A stretch of DNA of 10,410 bases from Clostridia bacterium (GCA_017399665.1 JAFQBR010000156.1:1-10410); one strand, 5' to 3'. Counted from the stretch's first letter, positions 1 through 7,162 are shown. A program made the numbers and translations. The notes: generated from the letters alone by a model not told the origin.

Positions 1-303
1 AATTCTGTTGCCGTAATTTTTAACGATTTCGGCAAGCGGTCTTTGAATACCGTCAAAAATACCCTCTATTAAACCGGGCGCAAGCTCAACAGAAAGGGGT
101 TCTCCTGTAGAATAAACGCTATCGCCAACACAAAGACCAGCCGTTTCTTCATATACCTGAATAGACGCCTTGTCCCCACGAAGCTCGATTATTTCGCCAA
201 TAAGCATTTTTTCGCCAACGTTAACAACGTCGTACATCTTGCTGTCGGCCATATTTTCCGCTACGATAAGCGGACCTGCTACCTTTATAATTTTGCCTTG
301 CAT
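1..303 (-). CDS. ntpA: V-type ATPase catalytic subunit A, N-terminal 101 codons (cut by window edge)
   Basis: This is the start of the nucleotide-binding catalytic subunit of the V/A-type ATPase; A3B3 forms the hexameric head that hydrolyses or makes ATP. The translation begins [16 protein letters not shown] and contains [29 protein letters not shown] and [20 protein letters not shown]. These are the hallmark blocks of the N-terminal beta-barrel domain of A subunits. The P-loop and bulge domain lie beyond position 1. The ATG (303-301) directly abuts the TAA of the upstream subunit F gene (TAAATG). An AGAGAGG stretch inside the end of that gene serves as ribosome binding site, so the two are translationally coupled. 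The frame is open to the edge. The identification is firm; only the rest of the gene is unseen. Confidence 0.96.
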   Translation of the reverse strand, partial: MQGKIIKVAGPLIVAENMADSKMYDVVNVGEKMLIGEIIELRGDKASIQVYEETAGLCVGDSVYSTGEPLSVELAPGLIEGIFDGIQRPLAEIVKNYGNRI

Positions 304-630
304 TTATTTATCCTCTCTGTTAAACAATATATCAACGCCAAGCGCCTTTTCCATGCGCTCTTTCATTTTTGCCTTAGCGTAACCGTCGCTCCCATCCCCT
401 GATGGTACGGGTAATATGACGGGATAAGGGGACTGATTGAATTTTGTCAATAAGTCATCCATTTCGCCGGCAAGCTTTTCAGTTATAAATATTACTGCAT
501 ATTCTTTGGCAAGCTTTCTTAAAATATCCTTTGCCTGCTCTCTGTCGCTTGCGTAGTAGGCATCTACACCTCCAGCTTTAAAGGCAAGAACGCTATCTCC
601 CTCGCCAAGTATTGCCATTCTGTCCGTCAT
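304..630 (-). CDS. ntpG: V-type ATPase subunit F (central stalk)
   Basis: Subunit F pairs with subunit D in the rotating central shaft that couples the A3B3 head to the membrane rotor. The 108-residue product has the usual length. It begins MTDRMAILGEGDSVLAFKAG, the family's N-terminal Rossmann-like strand and turn. It continues with YAVIFITEKLA, the conserved YPVILPVPSG and a C-terminal ERMEKALGVDILF helix. The ATG at 630-628 has AAGGAG 11 bases upstream, and an in-frame stop precedes it, which excludes a longer form. It lies 37 bases after subunit C and abuts subunit A, the same position as ntpG in the E. hirae ntp operon. Nothing looks broken. Confidence 0.95.
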   Translation of the reverse strand: MTDRMAILGEGDSVLAFKAGGVDAYYASDREQAKDILRKLAKEYAVIFITEKLAGEMDDLLTKFNQSPYPVILPVPSGDGSDGYAKAKMKERMEKALGVDILFNREDK

Positions 631-667
631 GGTTACTGCTACTCCTTAAACTTTGCGCCTTTGTCGG

Positions 668-1645
668 TTATACCGTTATAAGACGTCTTTTAATCTCTTC
701 TGTATCTAGTGAATTTGCCTTGCCCGTAAGAACAGTTCTTACGCAAGCAATTTCGTTTTTTCTTTTATAATAATAACGGATAAAGGGTGCTGTTCCGCTT
801 TGCTCGGTGTACTTACCCTCTTCCATCCTGTCTGCGCCAATGCTTGAAATTTGCCTTTCAATATCAACAAGCGGTTTGCCGTTTTTTATAGCTTTAACAC
901 CTAAAATGGCAACGTTTTTAAGGTAATGTGTGGCAAATTCTTGACCAACAGCCTCTTCATCCAAGCTAACAATAGCGTTCATTTGCTTTTGCGTTAAGCT
1001 TCCGCCATCTAGCAGTTGCTTATTTGCAAGCTCTAAATTTCCAGCTCTTAAAAGGGTGCAAAGATTTACACCGTCAATGACTTTTGAAAGTATCCTTTTA
1101 AGATAGCCTGTTTTTACGCATCTTTTTAAATAATCGTATTTAGCGCGAGCAAAAATAGCGCCAACGTCTAAACCGCCTTTGCCTTCGCTTAGCGCTTGCT
1201 TACTTTGCTTTACGGCAAGCACTAATTCTTTGGGTAATTTGCCGTCGTTTTCTTCTTCAATTAAAGATTGAAGGTCTGAAATATCAACAAGTCCGCTAGC
1301 TGTTATTAAATTGTTATATTCGCATTTTAAATGGTTGCATTTTACTATAACTTCGGCGTTATAAAAATCCTTTTCGGCAAGACAAAAGGCAAGAATTTCT
1401 TTATTTGGCGCATACTCTTTTACAAATTCGCAAAGTAAAGTTTCTTCCTCTTCAATAAGCCTGTCGAACTCGGAATAATTAACGTTTAATTCACCGCCGA
1501 ACGCACTTTCACGCAAAATATCAAAGGCTTGGCTTAAGCTATCTGCTTCAGCCATTCTGCGCACTCTTTCAGCGCCAACAAGCCCCTTTTCACGCGAAGC
1601 GCACACACCGTTAGCAAATTCAACCGTTTTTACTTTCACGTTCAT
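668..1645 (-). CDS. ntpC: V-type ATPase subunit C (AC39/d-type central stalk adaptor)
   Basis: Subunit C (subunit d in eukaryotic naming) is the funnel-shaped adaptor that seats the D-F shaft on the membrane c-ring. The 325-residue product is helical and acidic. It shows the AC39 pattern: an N-terminal VEFANGVCASREKGL, a RMAEADSLSQAFDILRESAF block, and repeated short helices such as FCLAEKDFYNAEVIVKC and LCTLLRAGNLE, with no membrane segments. The length is close to the family norm of about 330-350. The ATG at 1645-1643 is separated from the stop of subunit E by a single T. No Shine-Dalgarno sequence is visible before it, so it probably depends on ribosomes terminating on ntpE. Its family is less conserved than A or B, but operon position and pattern agree. 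Confidence 0.9.
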   Translation of the reverse strand: MNVKVKTVEFANGVCASREKGLVGAERVRRMAEADSLSQAFDILRESAFGGELNVNYSEFDRLIEEEETLLCEFVKEYAPNKEILAFCLAEKDFYNAEVIVKCNHLKCEYNNLITASGLVDISDLQSLIEEENDGKLPKELVLAVKQSKQALSEGKGGLDVGAIFARAKYDYLKRCVKTGYLKRILSKVIDGVNLCTLLRAGNLELANKQLLDGGSLTQKQMNAIVSLDEEAVGQEFATHYLKNVAILGVKAIKNGKPLVDIERQISSIGADRMEEGKYTEQSGTAPFIRYYYKRKNEIACVRTVLTGKANSLDTEEIKRRLITV

Positions 1646-1646
1646 A

Positions 1647-2216
1647 TTACTTGAATAACATAGCAGATATTTCCTGAGTATTTGCCACCAAATAGCGTTC
1701 TACTATTGCGTCAAAACTAAGGTCTTTATCGCTTTTTGCTCCCGTAAGTTTTATTCCACCGCCAAAAGCTTCCCCCTTAACCGCGGTAAGATTACGCTGA
1801 CTGCAAACAGAAAGCGCATTTACCTGCTCTGCGCTTATTGGCGCGCTTGAACAGATAATAATCTTATCGCCAAGGTCGGCGTAGGTATTAAGTTGTTTTT
1901 CAACAAAATCAAGATACTCTTGCGCGTTCATTTGGCAAAGTCTTTGCTTAGCTACTAAAACGGCGCGCTTTATAAGTGATTGCTTACCTTCTAAAACAAC
2001 CTTTTTTGCATCAAGTCTTGCAATAGTTTTGTTTCTTTCAATAACCTTTTCACCTTTTGAAGTCGCCTGCTTTCTAGCCTCGTTTAATTGTCTTTCGCAA
2101 GATTTTGCGCACTCTGCCCTTGCAAAGTCCGCATCCGCCAAAGCCTTTGAAACGATTGCCTCTGCCTGACGCTTAGCATCCTCTATTATTTTGTTGGAAA
2201 TTGCTTGATTTTCCAT
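1647..2216 (-). CDS. ntpE: V-type ATPase subunit E (peripheral stalk)
   Basis: Subunit E forms the peripheral stalk (stator) with subunit G/H and holds the A3B3 head still while the rotor turns. The 189-residue product has a long charged N-terminal helix of roughly 85 residues, rich in Ala, Lys, Glu and Arg (AISNKIIEDAKRQAEAIVSK onward). A compact C-terminal domain ends in EAFGGGIKLTG, then LSFDAIVERYL and EISAMLF. This GG-x-K/V-L plus SFDA-E signature is typical of E subunits. The ATG at 2216-2214 has GGAG ten bases upstream. The gene lies 72 bases after ntpK and only one base before ntpC. No membrane segment is present, as expected for a stator stalk protein. Confidence 0.93.
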   Translation of the reverse strand: MENQAISNKIIEDAKRQAEAIVSKALADADFARAECAKSCERQLNEARKQATSKGEKVIERNKTIARLDAKKVVLEGKQSLIKRAVLVAKQRLCQMNAQEYLDFVEKQLNTYADLGDKIIICSSAPISAEQVNALSVCSQRNLTAVKGEAFGGGIKLTGAKSDKDLSFDAIVERYLVANTQEISAMLFK

Positions 2217-2288
2217 TATTTACAAACTCCGTTTTGCTTGTTAACAGCGTTATAGATAGATTTTTTACTTTTTTTATACTTATAAATC

Positions 2289-2735
2289 CTATAGTGCGCT
2301 ATATAGCATGATAGAGATAACTAGCGCTAAAATTGCGTATGTTTCTACCATGGCAGGGAATAGCATTAGCTTACCAGAAAGTGAGTCTTCCTTTGCTACT
2401 GCTTGAATTGCAGAAACAGAAGTTCTACCTTGGAAGTAAGCAGAAATAAAGCCTACGATTGTCATGGGAAGGGCTGCCATTACTACTGCTAAGCCTTGAG
2501 CCATTGTCATGTTAGGATCAGCATAGCTTATACCCATAAGGGCAACTACGAAGCCGTAAATACCTTGTGTTGCGGGAAGAACTGTAAGTACGAATACCTT
2601 AGAGAACTTCTTGGGGTCTTCTGACGTTACGCCTGCAGATGCGCTACCTGTTTTAAAAAGTGCAAGCGCGCTACCTGTACCGCAAAGAATCATACATAAT
2701 GCTAAACCTAAAATTGCTACTGAAAAGCCACTCAT
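2289..2735 (-). CDS. ntpK: V-type ATPase subunit K (membrane rotor c-subunit, probable Na+ type)
   Basis: Subunit K is the 16-kDa-type proteolipid; about ten copies form the membrane rotor ring. The 148-residue product has four membrane helices (roughly residues 5-27, 46-70, 78-101 and 122-147), a tandem of two hairpins. The ion-carrying carboxylate is Glu131 in PAMVETYAIL. The first hairpin has no acid and instead carries LPATQGIY (53-60). Leu53, Thr56, Gln57, Tyr60, Gln102 (YFQG) and Glu131 line up with the Na+ ligands and gate residue described for E. hirae NtpK, all with a constant offset of eight. This points to Na+ rather than H+ transport. A strong GGAGG lies nine bases before the ATG, fitting high stoichiometry. 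A stem-loop lies in the 78-base gap before it. Confidence 0.96.
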   Translation of the reverse strand: MSGFSVAILGLALCMILCGTGSALALFKTGSASAGVTSEDPKKFSKVFVLTVLPATQGIYGFVVALMGISYADPNMTMAQGLAVVMAALPMTIVGFISAYFQGRTSVSAIQAVAKEDSLSGKLMLFPAMVETYAILALVISIMLYSAL

Positions 2736-2774
2736 TTTTTATTTCCTCCGGAAAATTTATCTTTTTTTGTTATA

Positions 2775-2806
2775 TTAACGCGCCGTAATTATTTTAGCGC
2801 GATTAA
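2775..2806 (-). promoter_or_regulatory. Intercistronic stem-loop between ntpI and ntpK
   Basis: An inverted repeat of nine base pairs (TTAACGCGC with GCGCG-A-TTAA, one bulged A) closes a 13-base loop. It sits just after the ntpI stop, before the strong ribosome binding site of ntpK. On the mRNA strand it is followed by A-rich sequence rather than a U tract, so it is not an intrinsic terminator. By inference it could stabilise or mark a processing point for the ntpK message, which must be translated far more often than ntpI. Confidence 0.45.
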
Positions 2807-2813
2807 GCGTAAA

Positions 2814-4784
2814 TTATTTATCTAAATAGATATGTTCGAACTTCGAACCGATAGGGGTAAACAACTCTCCGTCGCCATTATAAAAGTGCGAGAAGAATTC
2901 AACGTACTGAAGTCTTGCGTCGTGAATAAACGCGCCAAGCACACCCATTGCAATATTGAACAAGTGCCCCACAAGCATAATTACAACGCAGGCAATAACG
3001 CCAGCCACTCCGCCAGGACTTTCAAGCATAGGAACTGCAAGTTGCTGCGAGAAAATCTCTGCTATCTTTGCGCCCGAAAGCATAAGTCCGTAAAGTCTTG
3101 CATAGCTAAGTATATCCGACATATAGTTAATAAGCCCGTATACTGCGCCAAAGCCTTTTGTAAATTTACCAAAACCCTTTGCATGTCTGCCAGCGGTTAC
3201 TGCCCCTAGCACAACAGAGCCTAAAAGTAGGCCTATAGCAACGTTATCGAGCCCTTTGACCGTTCCCATTTGACAAAGAACGAATAAAATTAGACCTGCT
3301 AAAAAGATAGCCCAAATAATTCCGTCGCAAATACCGTCTAATATCCTACCCTTTCTAAAATGCGTCCAGGCAAGCACACAAAGTGAAGCCATTATGTGAA
3401 CAACGCCCATACCAAGTGCAATAAGAAGCAAGGTGGGAATTGATATGCCTGCAAGCATTGAAGTATGAGCTACAGGGTCTGGAAGTAAGGTGTTTTTCAT
3501 AAGCCCTATGCTTCTAAGCAAGGGAAGCCCTAACCAGCTGTCAAACCCAATACCAAAAAGTATTGTTGCGATACCTGCCATGGCAATTACCCCGGCAAGC
3601 TTGTTGATACCCGTTTTGCGCTTTGACTTAAGATTGAACAGCAATCCGCCAAGAAGCATTAAAATTCCATAACCTGCGTCCGCGGTAATAAAACCTAGGA
3701 ATATAGAGAAGAAAAATCCCATAATCGCGTTAGGGTCGTATTCTTTATATTGAGGTACGGAATATAGATTGGTAACAAATTCAAAATTTGAAACCACCTT
3801 ATTATTTTTCATTAAAGTTGGGGCAAATTCCCCTTCTTCAAGCTCTTTAAATTCTTTATATATATCTTCACTAAAGGGCTCAAGCGCCTTTTCTACCCTC
3901 TCTTTTGCTTCCTTTGGAACAAAGCCGGACAAATAGAAGGTGTTTTTTGTTCTTTCGAAATTATCGCTATACCCAAGCTTTTCAAGCTGGAATGAGTAAT
4001 TGTCCGATAACACCTTAAGATCGCGAACGTTTGAGGCTAAATTTATGATCTCTTCTTTAGCTTTTTGTATTTCTAACCTTTTAGCTTTAATTATATTGGT
4101 AAGCTCGTCTACCTTTTCCTTAGCGGTAAACTCGCCCTCTTTAGTTGAGCGAATAAAGGAATTTTCTATCAACACCCTTTCGCACTCTTCAAGTGCGCTT
4201 AGGTGAACTATTACCCTTACTGCAACACTTCTTTCCCCTTCGCTTACTATTTTAGCGTCTGCAAGCTCAATTTCGCCAAGCTTTTCTATAAGTCGTTGTG
4301 CGTTTCGCTTTTCAACGATACCAAGCTTACAAGCGGTTGTCTTTGTGCCTTTAAAGTCGCTAAACTTATCTGCAAGGCCAAGATAGGGCTCAAAATACTC
4401 TATTTCGCCCCGAATTGCAATGATTTCTGCGTTTAACGCATGAATTAACTCATTTAACTCCTTTGCCTTATCGCAAACAGCTAAAATTTGCTCTTCTTTA
4501 GACGAAATTGAAGTAAACTCTTCATAATTAACACCGAAACCGTCCTTAACAGACTCTTCAACCTTGGCTTGCTTACACCGCTCGGCTATTATGGAAAGGG
4601 CGTTTTCTACCCTTTCTTTTTTATTTTTTATTTCGCTTTTATCGGTAGTAACTTTGCTAAGCCCTTCAAAATCGTTCGAAAGGGATATTTCTACCGCGCC
4701 CGTTGAGTGAAGAACGTCAAGAATTTCGTTTTGCTTGGCGTTTATACCCACTAGCTTTAAAGCGAGCATATCAGCAATTGCCAT
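2814..4784 (-). CDS. ntpI: V-type ATPase subunit I (a-subunit, membrane stator)
   Basis: Subunit I forms the two half-channels for the ion next to the K ring and anchors the peripheral stalks. The 656-residue product has the two-part layout of the family: a soluble coiled-coil region (about residues 1-345) and a membrane region with seven or eight helices. The membrane part begins at about NAIMGFFFSIFLGFITADAG and includes YMSDILSYARLYGLMLSGA. Arg563 of that motif is the arginine that displaces the ion from the K-ring glutamate; a second conserved arginine is Arg624 in HDARLQYVEFF. The C-terminus (FYNGDGELFTPIG) is canonical. The ATG at 4784-4782 overlaps the end of the preceding stalk gene by 14 bases and has GGGAG eight bases upstream. 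It is full length. Confidence 0.96.
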   Translation of the reverse strand: MAIADMLALKLVGINAKQNEILDVLHSTGAVEISLSNDFEGLSKVTTDKSEIKNKKERVENALSIIAERCKQAKVEESVKDGFGVNYEEFTSISSKEEQILAVCDKAKELNELIHALNAEIIAIRGEIEYFEPYLGLADKFSDFKGTKTTACKLGIVEKRNAQRLIEKLGEIELADAKIVSEGERSVAVRVIVHLSALEECERVLIENSFIRSTKEGEFTAKEKVDELTNIIKAKRLEIQKAKEEIINLASNVRDLKVLSDNYSFQLEKLGYSDNFERTKNTFYLSGFVPKEAKERVEKALEPFSEDIYKEFKELEEGEFAPTLMKNNKVVSNFEFVTNLYSVPQYKEYDPNAIMGFFFSIFLGFITADAGYGILMLLGGLLFNLKSKRKTGINKLAGVIAMAGIATILFGIGFDSWLGLPLLRSIGLMKNTLLPDPVAHTSMLAGISIPTLLLIALGMGVVHIMASLCVLAWTHFRKGRILDGICDGIIWAIFLAGLILFVLCQMGTVKGLDNVAIGLLLGSVVLGAVTAGRHAKGFGKFTKGFGAVYGLINYMSDILSYARLYGLMLSGAKIAEIFSQQLAVPMLESPGGVAGVIACVVIMLVGHLFNIAMGVLGAFIHDARLQYVEFFSHFYNGDGELFTPIGSKFEHIYLDK

Positions 4785-5091
4785 TTACAATTCTCCCGAA
4801 AATGTATTCGCCCGTTTTATCTGCAGATGCGCCCTTTTCATTTAATAAATCCGCGCATTCTTGCTTGCTTTGATTAATGATAGCGTCATATTCTTCTTTA
4901 GCGCGCGCTTCGCTTTCCTTTGCAATTTGCTCGCGTAAAAGCTTAGACTGTTCTTTTACTTCCGCTTGCATTTTTGCTAAAAGCTCGTCGTTTTCAGCCA
5001 AGATTTGTTCGGCTTTTTTTTGCGCGTCGTTTATCAAGCTTTCCGCTTGACCTTCCGCTTTCATGATTTCGCTTATTACTTCGTTTATCAT
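4771..5091 (-). CDS. ntpF: V-type ATPase subunit G/H (peripheral stalk partner of E)
   Basis: This small protein forms the coiled coil of the peripheral stalk with subunit E. The 106-residue product starts MINEVISEIMKAEGQAESLI and is almost wholly alpha-helical and charged, with heptad-like Ala/Glu/Lys runs to about residue 90. It ends in YIFGRIVNG, resembling the helical tail of AhaH/NtpF proteins. A longer in-frame ATG at 5175 was rejected: its extra 28 residues are not family-like and no ribosome binding site precedes it. The chosen ATG (5091-5089) has AAAGGGAAG just upstream and gives the usual family length. It is the first gene of the operon, and its 3' end overlaps ntpI by 14 bases. 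Confidence 0.87.
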   Translation of the reverse strand: MINEVISEIMKAEGQAESLINDAQKKAEQILAENDELLAKMQAEVKEQSKLLREQIAKESEARAKEEYDAIINQSKQECADLLNEKGASADKTGEYIFGRIVNGNC

Positions 5092-5225
5092 AAATCTTCC
5101 CTTTAGGATGTTTTGTCTTATAAATGAAGAAAGATTGCGCCCACCGCTTGCCGTTATACACATAGCACACGGCATAAAGACTTTTTAAGGATAATAACGC
5201 GCCCTTTCTCCCCCATTATAACATT
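5092..5225 (-). promoter_or_regulatory. Leader of about 134 bases of the V-ATPase operon, possible structured RNA
   Basis: This is the expected untranslated leader between the predicted start (near 5225) and the ntpF ATG. Read on the minus strand, it can form a TGCCGT / ACGGCA stem. That stem may be enclosed by a bulged GTCTT(T)AT / ATAAGAC pairing, with a G-rich stretch (GCGGTGGGCGC) between them. No terminator-like hairpin plus U tract is seen before the gene. A 20-codon reading frame (ATG at 5216) exists in it but lacks a ribosome binding site. I do not recognise a named riboswitch. A regulatory role is inference from length and pairing only. Confidence 0.3.
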
Positions 5226-5231
5226 ATTGCT

Positions 5232-5260
5232 ATTTTACCAAAAATAAAGCGCTTTGTCAA
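5232..5260 (-). promoter_or_regulatory. Sigma-A promoter of the V-ATPase operon
   Basis: On the minus strand, TTGACA (5260-5255) and TAAAAT (5237-5232) are 17 bases apart, a near-perfect housekeeping promoter. The start would be near 5225. Immediately upstream (about 5261-5300) is a run of A and T tracts that could act as an UP element. Such a strong promoter fits an operon whose products are needed in large amounts. It is the only convincing promoter seen for the seven genes. Confidence 0.85.
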
Positions 5261-5343
5261 TGTCTTTTTTAAAATTTATATATAAAATATATAATTGCCA
5301 GCTTTGTCGGTATAATTTAACCGTTAATTATAAATAACTTAAC

Positions 5344-5371
5344 AAAAAAGCGCCCCTTTTAAAAAGAGCGC
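5344..5371 (-). terminator. Rho-independent terminator of the lipoprotein gene
   Basis: On the minus strand, GCGC-TCTTTT pairs with AAGGGG-type sequence and GCGC into about ten base pairs including two G-U wobbles, followed by TTTTTT. On the plus strand the same positions are C-A mismatches, so it works for minus-strand transcription. It lies about 100 bases after the stop of the gene ending at 5473 and isolates the V-ATPase promoter. The stretch 5372-5472 holds only an A/T-rich inverted repeat (GATAAAAT / ATTTTATC, 5421-5438) with no U tract. Confidence 0.8.
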
Positions 5372-5472
5372 AATTTATTTATTGATGTTTTTATTAAAGG
5401 CTCTGCCACAACAAAGGGTTGATAAAATAAATTTTATCGCCTTAAAAAAATCAACAATTTAAAAATAATCCC

Positions 5473-6033
5473 TTAATATATAACAAGATTTGTATTTTCC
5501 GCATACAAAGAAAAGGCAAAAACCACGCCGTCTTCTAAGTTGACGTTAATTCTTACACCGTTTTTGTAAAAGCGTTGCACGCCGATACCTTCTTGCGGAT
5601 TTGAACCTTCGTTAAGCTTAAACCCCTTTTTGCTTAACACTTCTTCCCACTTAATATAGCTATCGCCAATGCTTAATCCATAAATATTGTACGCAGAATC
5701 GTAACAGTTAATTGAAGTAACGCGTGGGCTATTTTTTAACGAGCGCCAAGAAGAAACGCTATACATAACGTAAGCAGGCTGTTCATTTTTAGCATAATCT
5801 TCGCCGTATTTTTTAGGCACGTAACCGGTAACGCCAAAGCCGGGGCTTACGTAGTAATCTTCAAAAGAAAACTCACTTTCAATTTCTTGCAAAAATCCAA
5901 TTTCAAAATTGCTGTTTTCGCGTATATCTTTACCAACACTTTCAGCAAGCGCTTTGCTTACACACCCACTGTTAAAAAGAGTGACGCTAGTAATTGCAAT
6001 AATTAAAAGCGCAAAAAAGATCTTTCTTTTCAT
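5473..6033 (-). CDS. Predicted lipoprotein of unknown function
   Basis: I do not recognise this 186-residue protein. It starts MKRKIFFALLIIAITSVTLF followed by NSGC, a signal peptide with a possible lipobox. Cys24 would be the lipidated residue, although Asn at -3 is not the usual Leu/Val/Ile. The mature part is polar and tyrosine-rich. Its C-terminal third has IYGLSIGDSYIKWEEVLSKK, then GFKLNEG, IGVQRFYKNGVRINVNLEDG and VVFAFSLYA. This pattern (GLxIGD, a helix, GF, then paired strands with 'DG x V') resembles small extracytoplasmic folds such as BamE/SmpA-like domains; that is a pattern impression, not an assignment. The ATG at 6033 has AAGGTGG just upstream. It is a single-gene unit, divergent from the glycosyltransferase and with its own terminator. 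Confidence 0.8.
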   Translation of the reverse strand: MKRKIFFALLIIAITSVTLFNSGCVSKALAESVGKDIRENSNFEIGFLQEIESEFSFEDYYVSPGFGVTGYVPKKYGEDYAKNEQPAYVMYSVSSWRSLKNSPRVTSINCYDSAYNIYGLSIGDSYIKWEEVLSKKGFKLNEGSNPQEGIGVQRFYKNGVRINVNLEDGVVFAFSLYAENTNLVIY

Positions 6034-6067
6034 TTTGCCACCTTGTTTTAAAACTATTATTACAATT

Positions 6068-6096
6068 ATTATACAATAAAATATAGCAAAAGTCCT
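6068..6096 (-). promoter_or_regulatory. Probable promoter of the lipoprotein gene
   Basis: A perfect TATAAT lies on the minus strand at 6073-6068, giving a start near 6061 and a leader of about 28 bases. The matching -35 at 6096-6091 (AGGACT) is weak, with three of six positions agreeing at 17-base spacing. The -10 is convincing; the rest is tentative. Confidence 0.45.
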
Positions 6097-6186
6097 TAAA
6101 TACTAGACAAGAAACACAAAAAAAAGAAAGAGTTTGTTAAAAAATAATCTAATTTTATGTTTTTGGTGTATTTTTACACGCAAACA

Positions 6187-6222
6187 TTGACAGTTTTGCG
6201 CTTTTGTGATAATATTAAACTA
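6187..6222 (+). promoter_or_regulatory. Promoter placing transcription start on the glycosyltransferase ATG (leaderless)
   Basis: TTGACA (6187-6192), a 17-base spacer ending in TGA, and TAATAT (6210-6215) form a strong promoter with an extended -10 element. Only six bases separate the -10 from the ATG at 6222, so +1 should be the A of the start codon. No Shine-Dalgarno sequence precedes the ATG. The predicted mRNA is therefore leaderless. Confidence 0.8.
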
Positions 6223-7154
6223 TGGAAAGAAAACTTATAAGTATTGTTGTTCCTTGCTATAACGAGGAATTAACCGTTGAACAATTTTATAACGAAACTG
6301 CGCGCGTTTTTGAAGGCTATAAACACGATATAGAAATTATTTTTGTAAACGACGGCAGTAAAGATAGCACCTTTGACATTATTACCCGCCTTGCCGGTAA
6401 GGATTCAAGGGTAAAAGGTGTTTCTTTTAGCAGAAATTTTGGACATCAACCCGCAATTATGTGCGGTTTTGCGCACGCTAAGGGTGATGCGGTTGTAGAA
6501 CTTGACTGCGACCTACAAGACCCGTTAGAAGTTGTTTTACAAATGGTTGACAAATGGGAAGAAGGCTACCAGGTAGTTCACGGCAGAAGAATTAAAAGAA
6601 AGGGCGAAAGCATCTTTAAAAAAGCAACTGCCAGCATGTATTATAAGCTACTTGCAAAGATTACAAAGCACCCCGTTCCAAGAAACACAGGGGACTTTAA
6701 GCTTTACGATAGAGTTGCCATAAACGCCATTTTAGCCATGCCCGAAAAGGAAAAATACATTCGCGGGCTTGCATCTTGGGTTGGTTTTAAGCAAGCCTTT
6801 GTAGATTTTGAAAGAAAGGAAAGAATAGCCGGCGAAACTAAATACACCTTAAAAAAGATGATAAATCTTGCAAAAAGCGGTATTATTTCTAACAGCGACG
6901 CACCCCTTTATTTATCACTAACCTTTGGGCTAACCTTTTTCTTTTTATCGCTTGCATGCTTTATAACCTTTATTGTTCTTGCAATTTGCAATATTAATCT
7001 AGAGCTTGTTGCTTGGCTATTCCCATCTTTAACACTTCTATTTAGTGGCAGTTGGATATTTAACGCAATAAGCAATATTTATCTTGCTAGGGTTAACGAC
7101 GGTATTAAAAACCGCCCCGACTACATTGTAGCCGATAAAATTAATTTAGACTAA
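6222..7154 (+). CDS. GT2 family membrane glycosyltransferase (GtrB/DPM1-like)
   Basis: This predicted enzyme moves a sugar from a nucleotide sugar onto a polyprenyl phosphate on the cytoplasmic face of the membrane, supplying surface glycan or protein glycosylation. The 310 residues open with ISIVVPCYNEE. NDGS (43-46), RNFGHQPA (71-78) and the metal-binding ELDCDLQDP (Asp95 and Asp97 as the DxD) follow. Then come NTGDFKLYDR (155-164) and GETKYTLKKMI. Two hydrophobic helices lie at about 229-255 and 261-283, with a cytoplasmic tail ending NRPDYIV. This is the GtrB/YfdH layout. The ATG is fixed by the family's N-terminus and by the promoter. The sugar and lipid cannot be read from sequence. It is a single gene with its own terminator. 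Confidence 0.92.
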   Translation: MERKLISIVVPCYNEELTVEQFYNETARVFEGYKHDIEIIFVNDGSKDSTFDIITRLAGKDSRVKGVSFSRNFGHQPAIMCGFAHAKGDAVVELDCDLQDPLEVVLQMVDKWEEGYQVVHGRRIKRKGESIFKKATASMYYKLLAKITKHPVPRNTGDFKLYDRVAINAILAMPEKEKYIRGLASWVGFKQAFVDFERKERIAGETKYTLKKMINLAKSGIISNSDAPLYLSLTFGLTFFFLSLACFITFIVLAICNINLELVAWLFPSLTLLFSGSWIFNAISNIYLARVNDGIKNRPDYIVADKINLD

Positions 7155-7162
7155 CTTAAAAA

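Noticed and set aside
2832..3209. Plus-strand frame of 125 codons antisense to ntpI
   Set aside because: It lies wholly inside a well-supported conserved gene, lacks a ribosome binding site and has no recognisable motif.
5092..5175. N-terminal extension of 28 residues on the first V-ATPase gene, starting at the ATG at 5175
   Set aside because: No ribosome binding site before it, residues unlike the G/H family, and the ATG at 5091 gives the normal family length.
5198..5224. Short upstream reading frames in the V-ATPase leader (ATG at 5224 and 5216)
   Set aside because: Neither has a Shine-Dalgarno site; one is two codons long, and the 20-codon one shows no sign of an attenuator peptide.
5311..5316. 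TATAAT on the plus strand upstream of the V-ATPase promoter
   Set aside because: No matching -35 and no plus-strand gene follows before 6222; expected by chance in such A/T-rich DNA.
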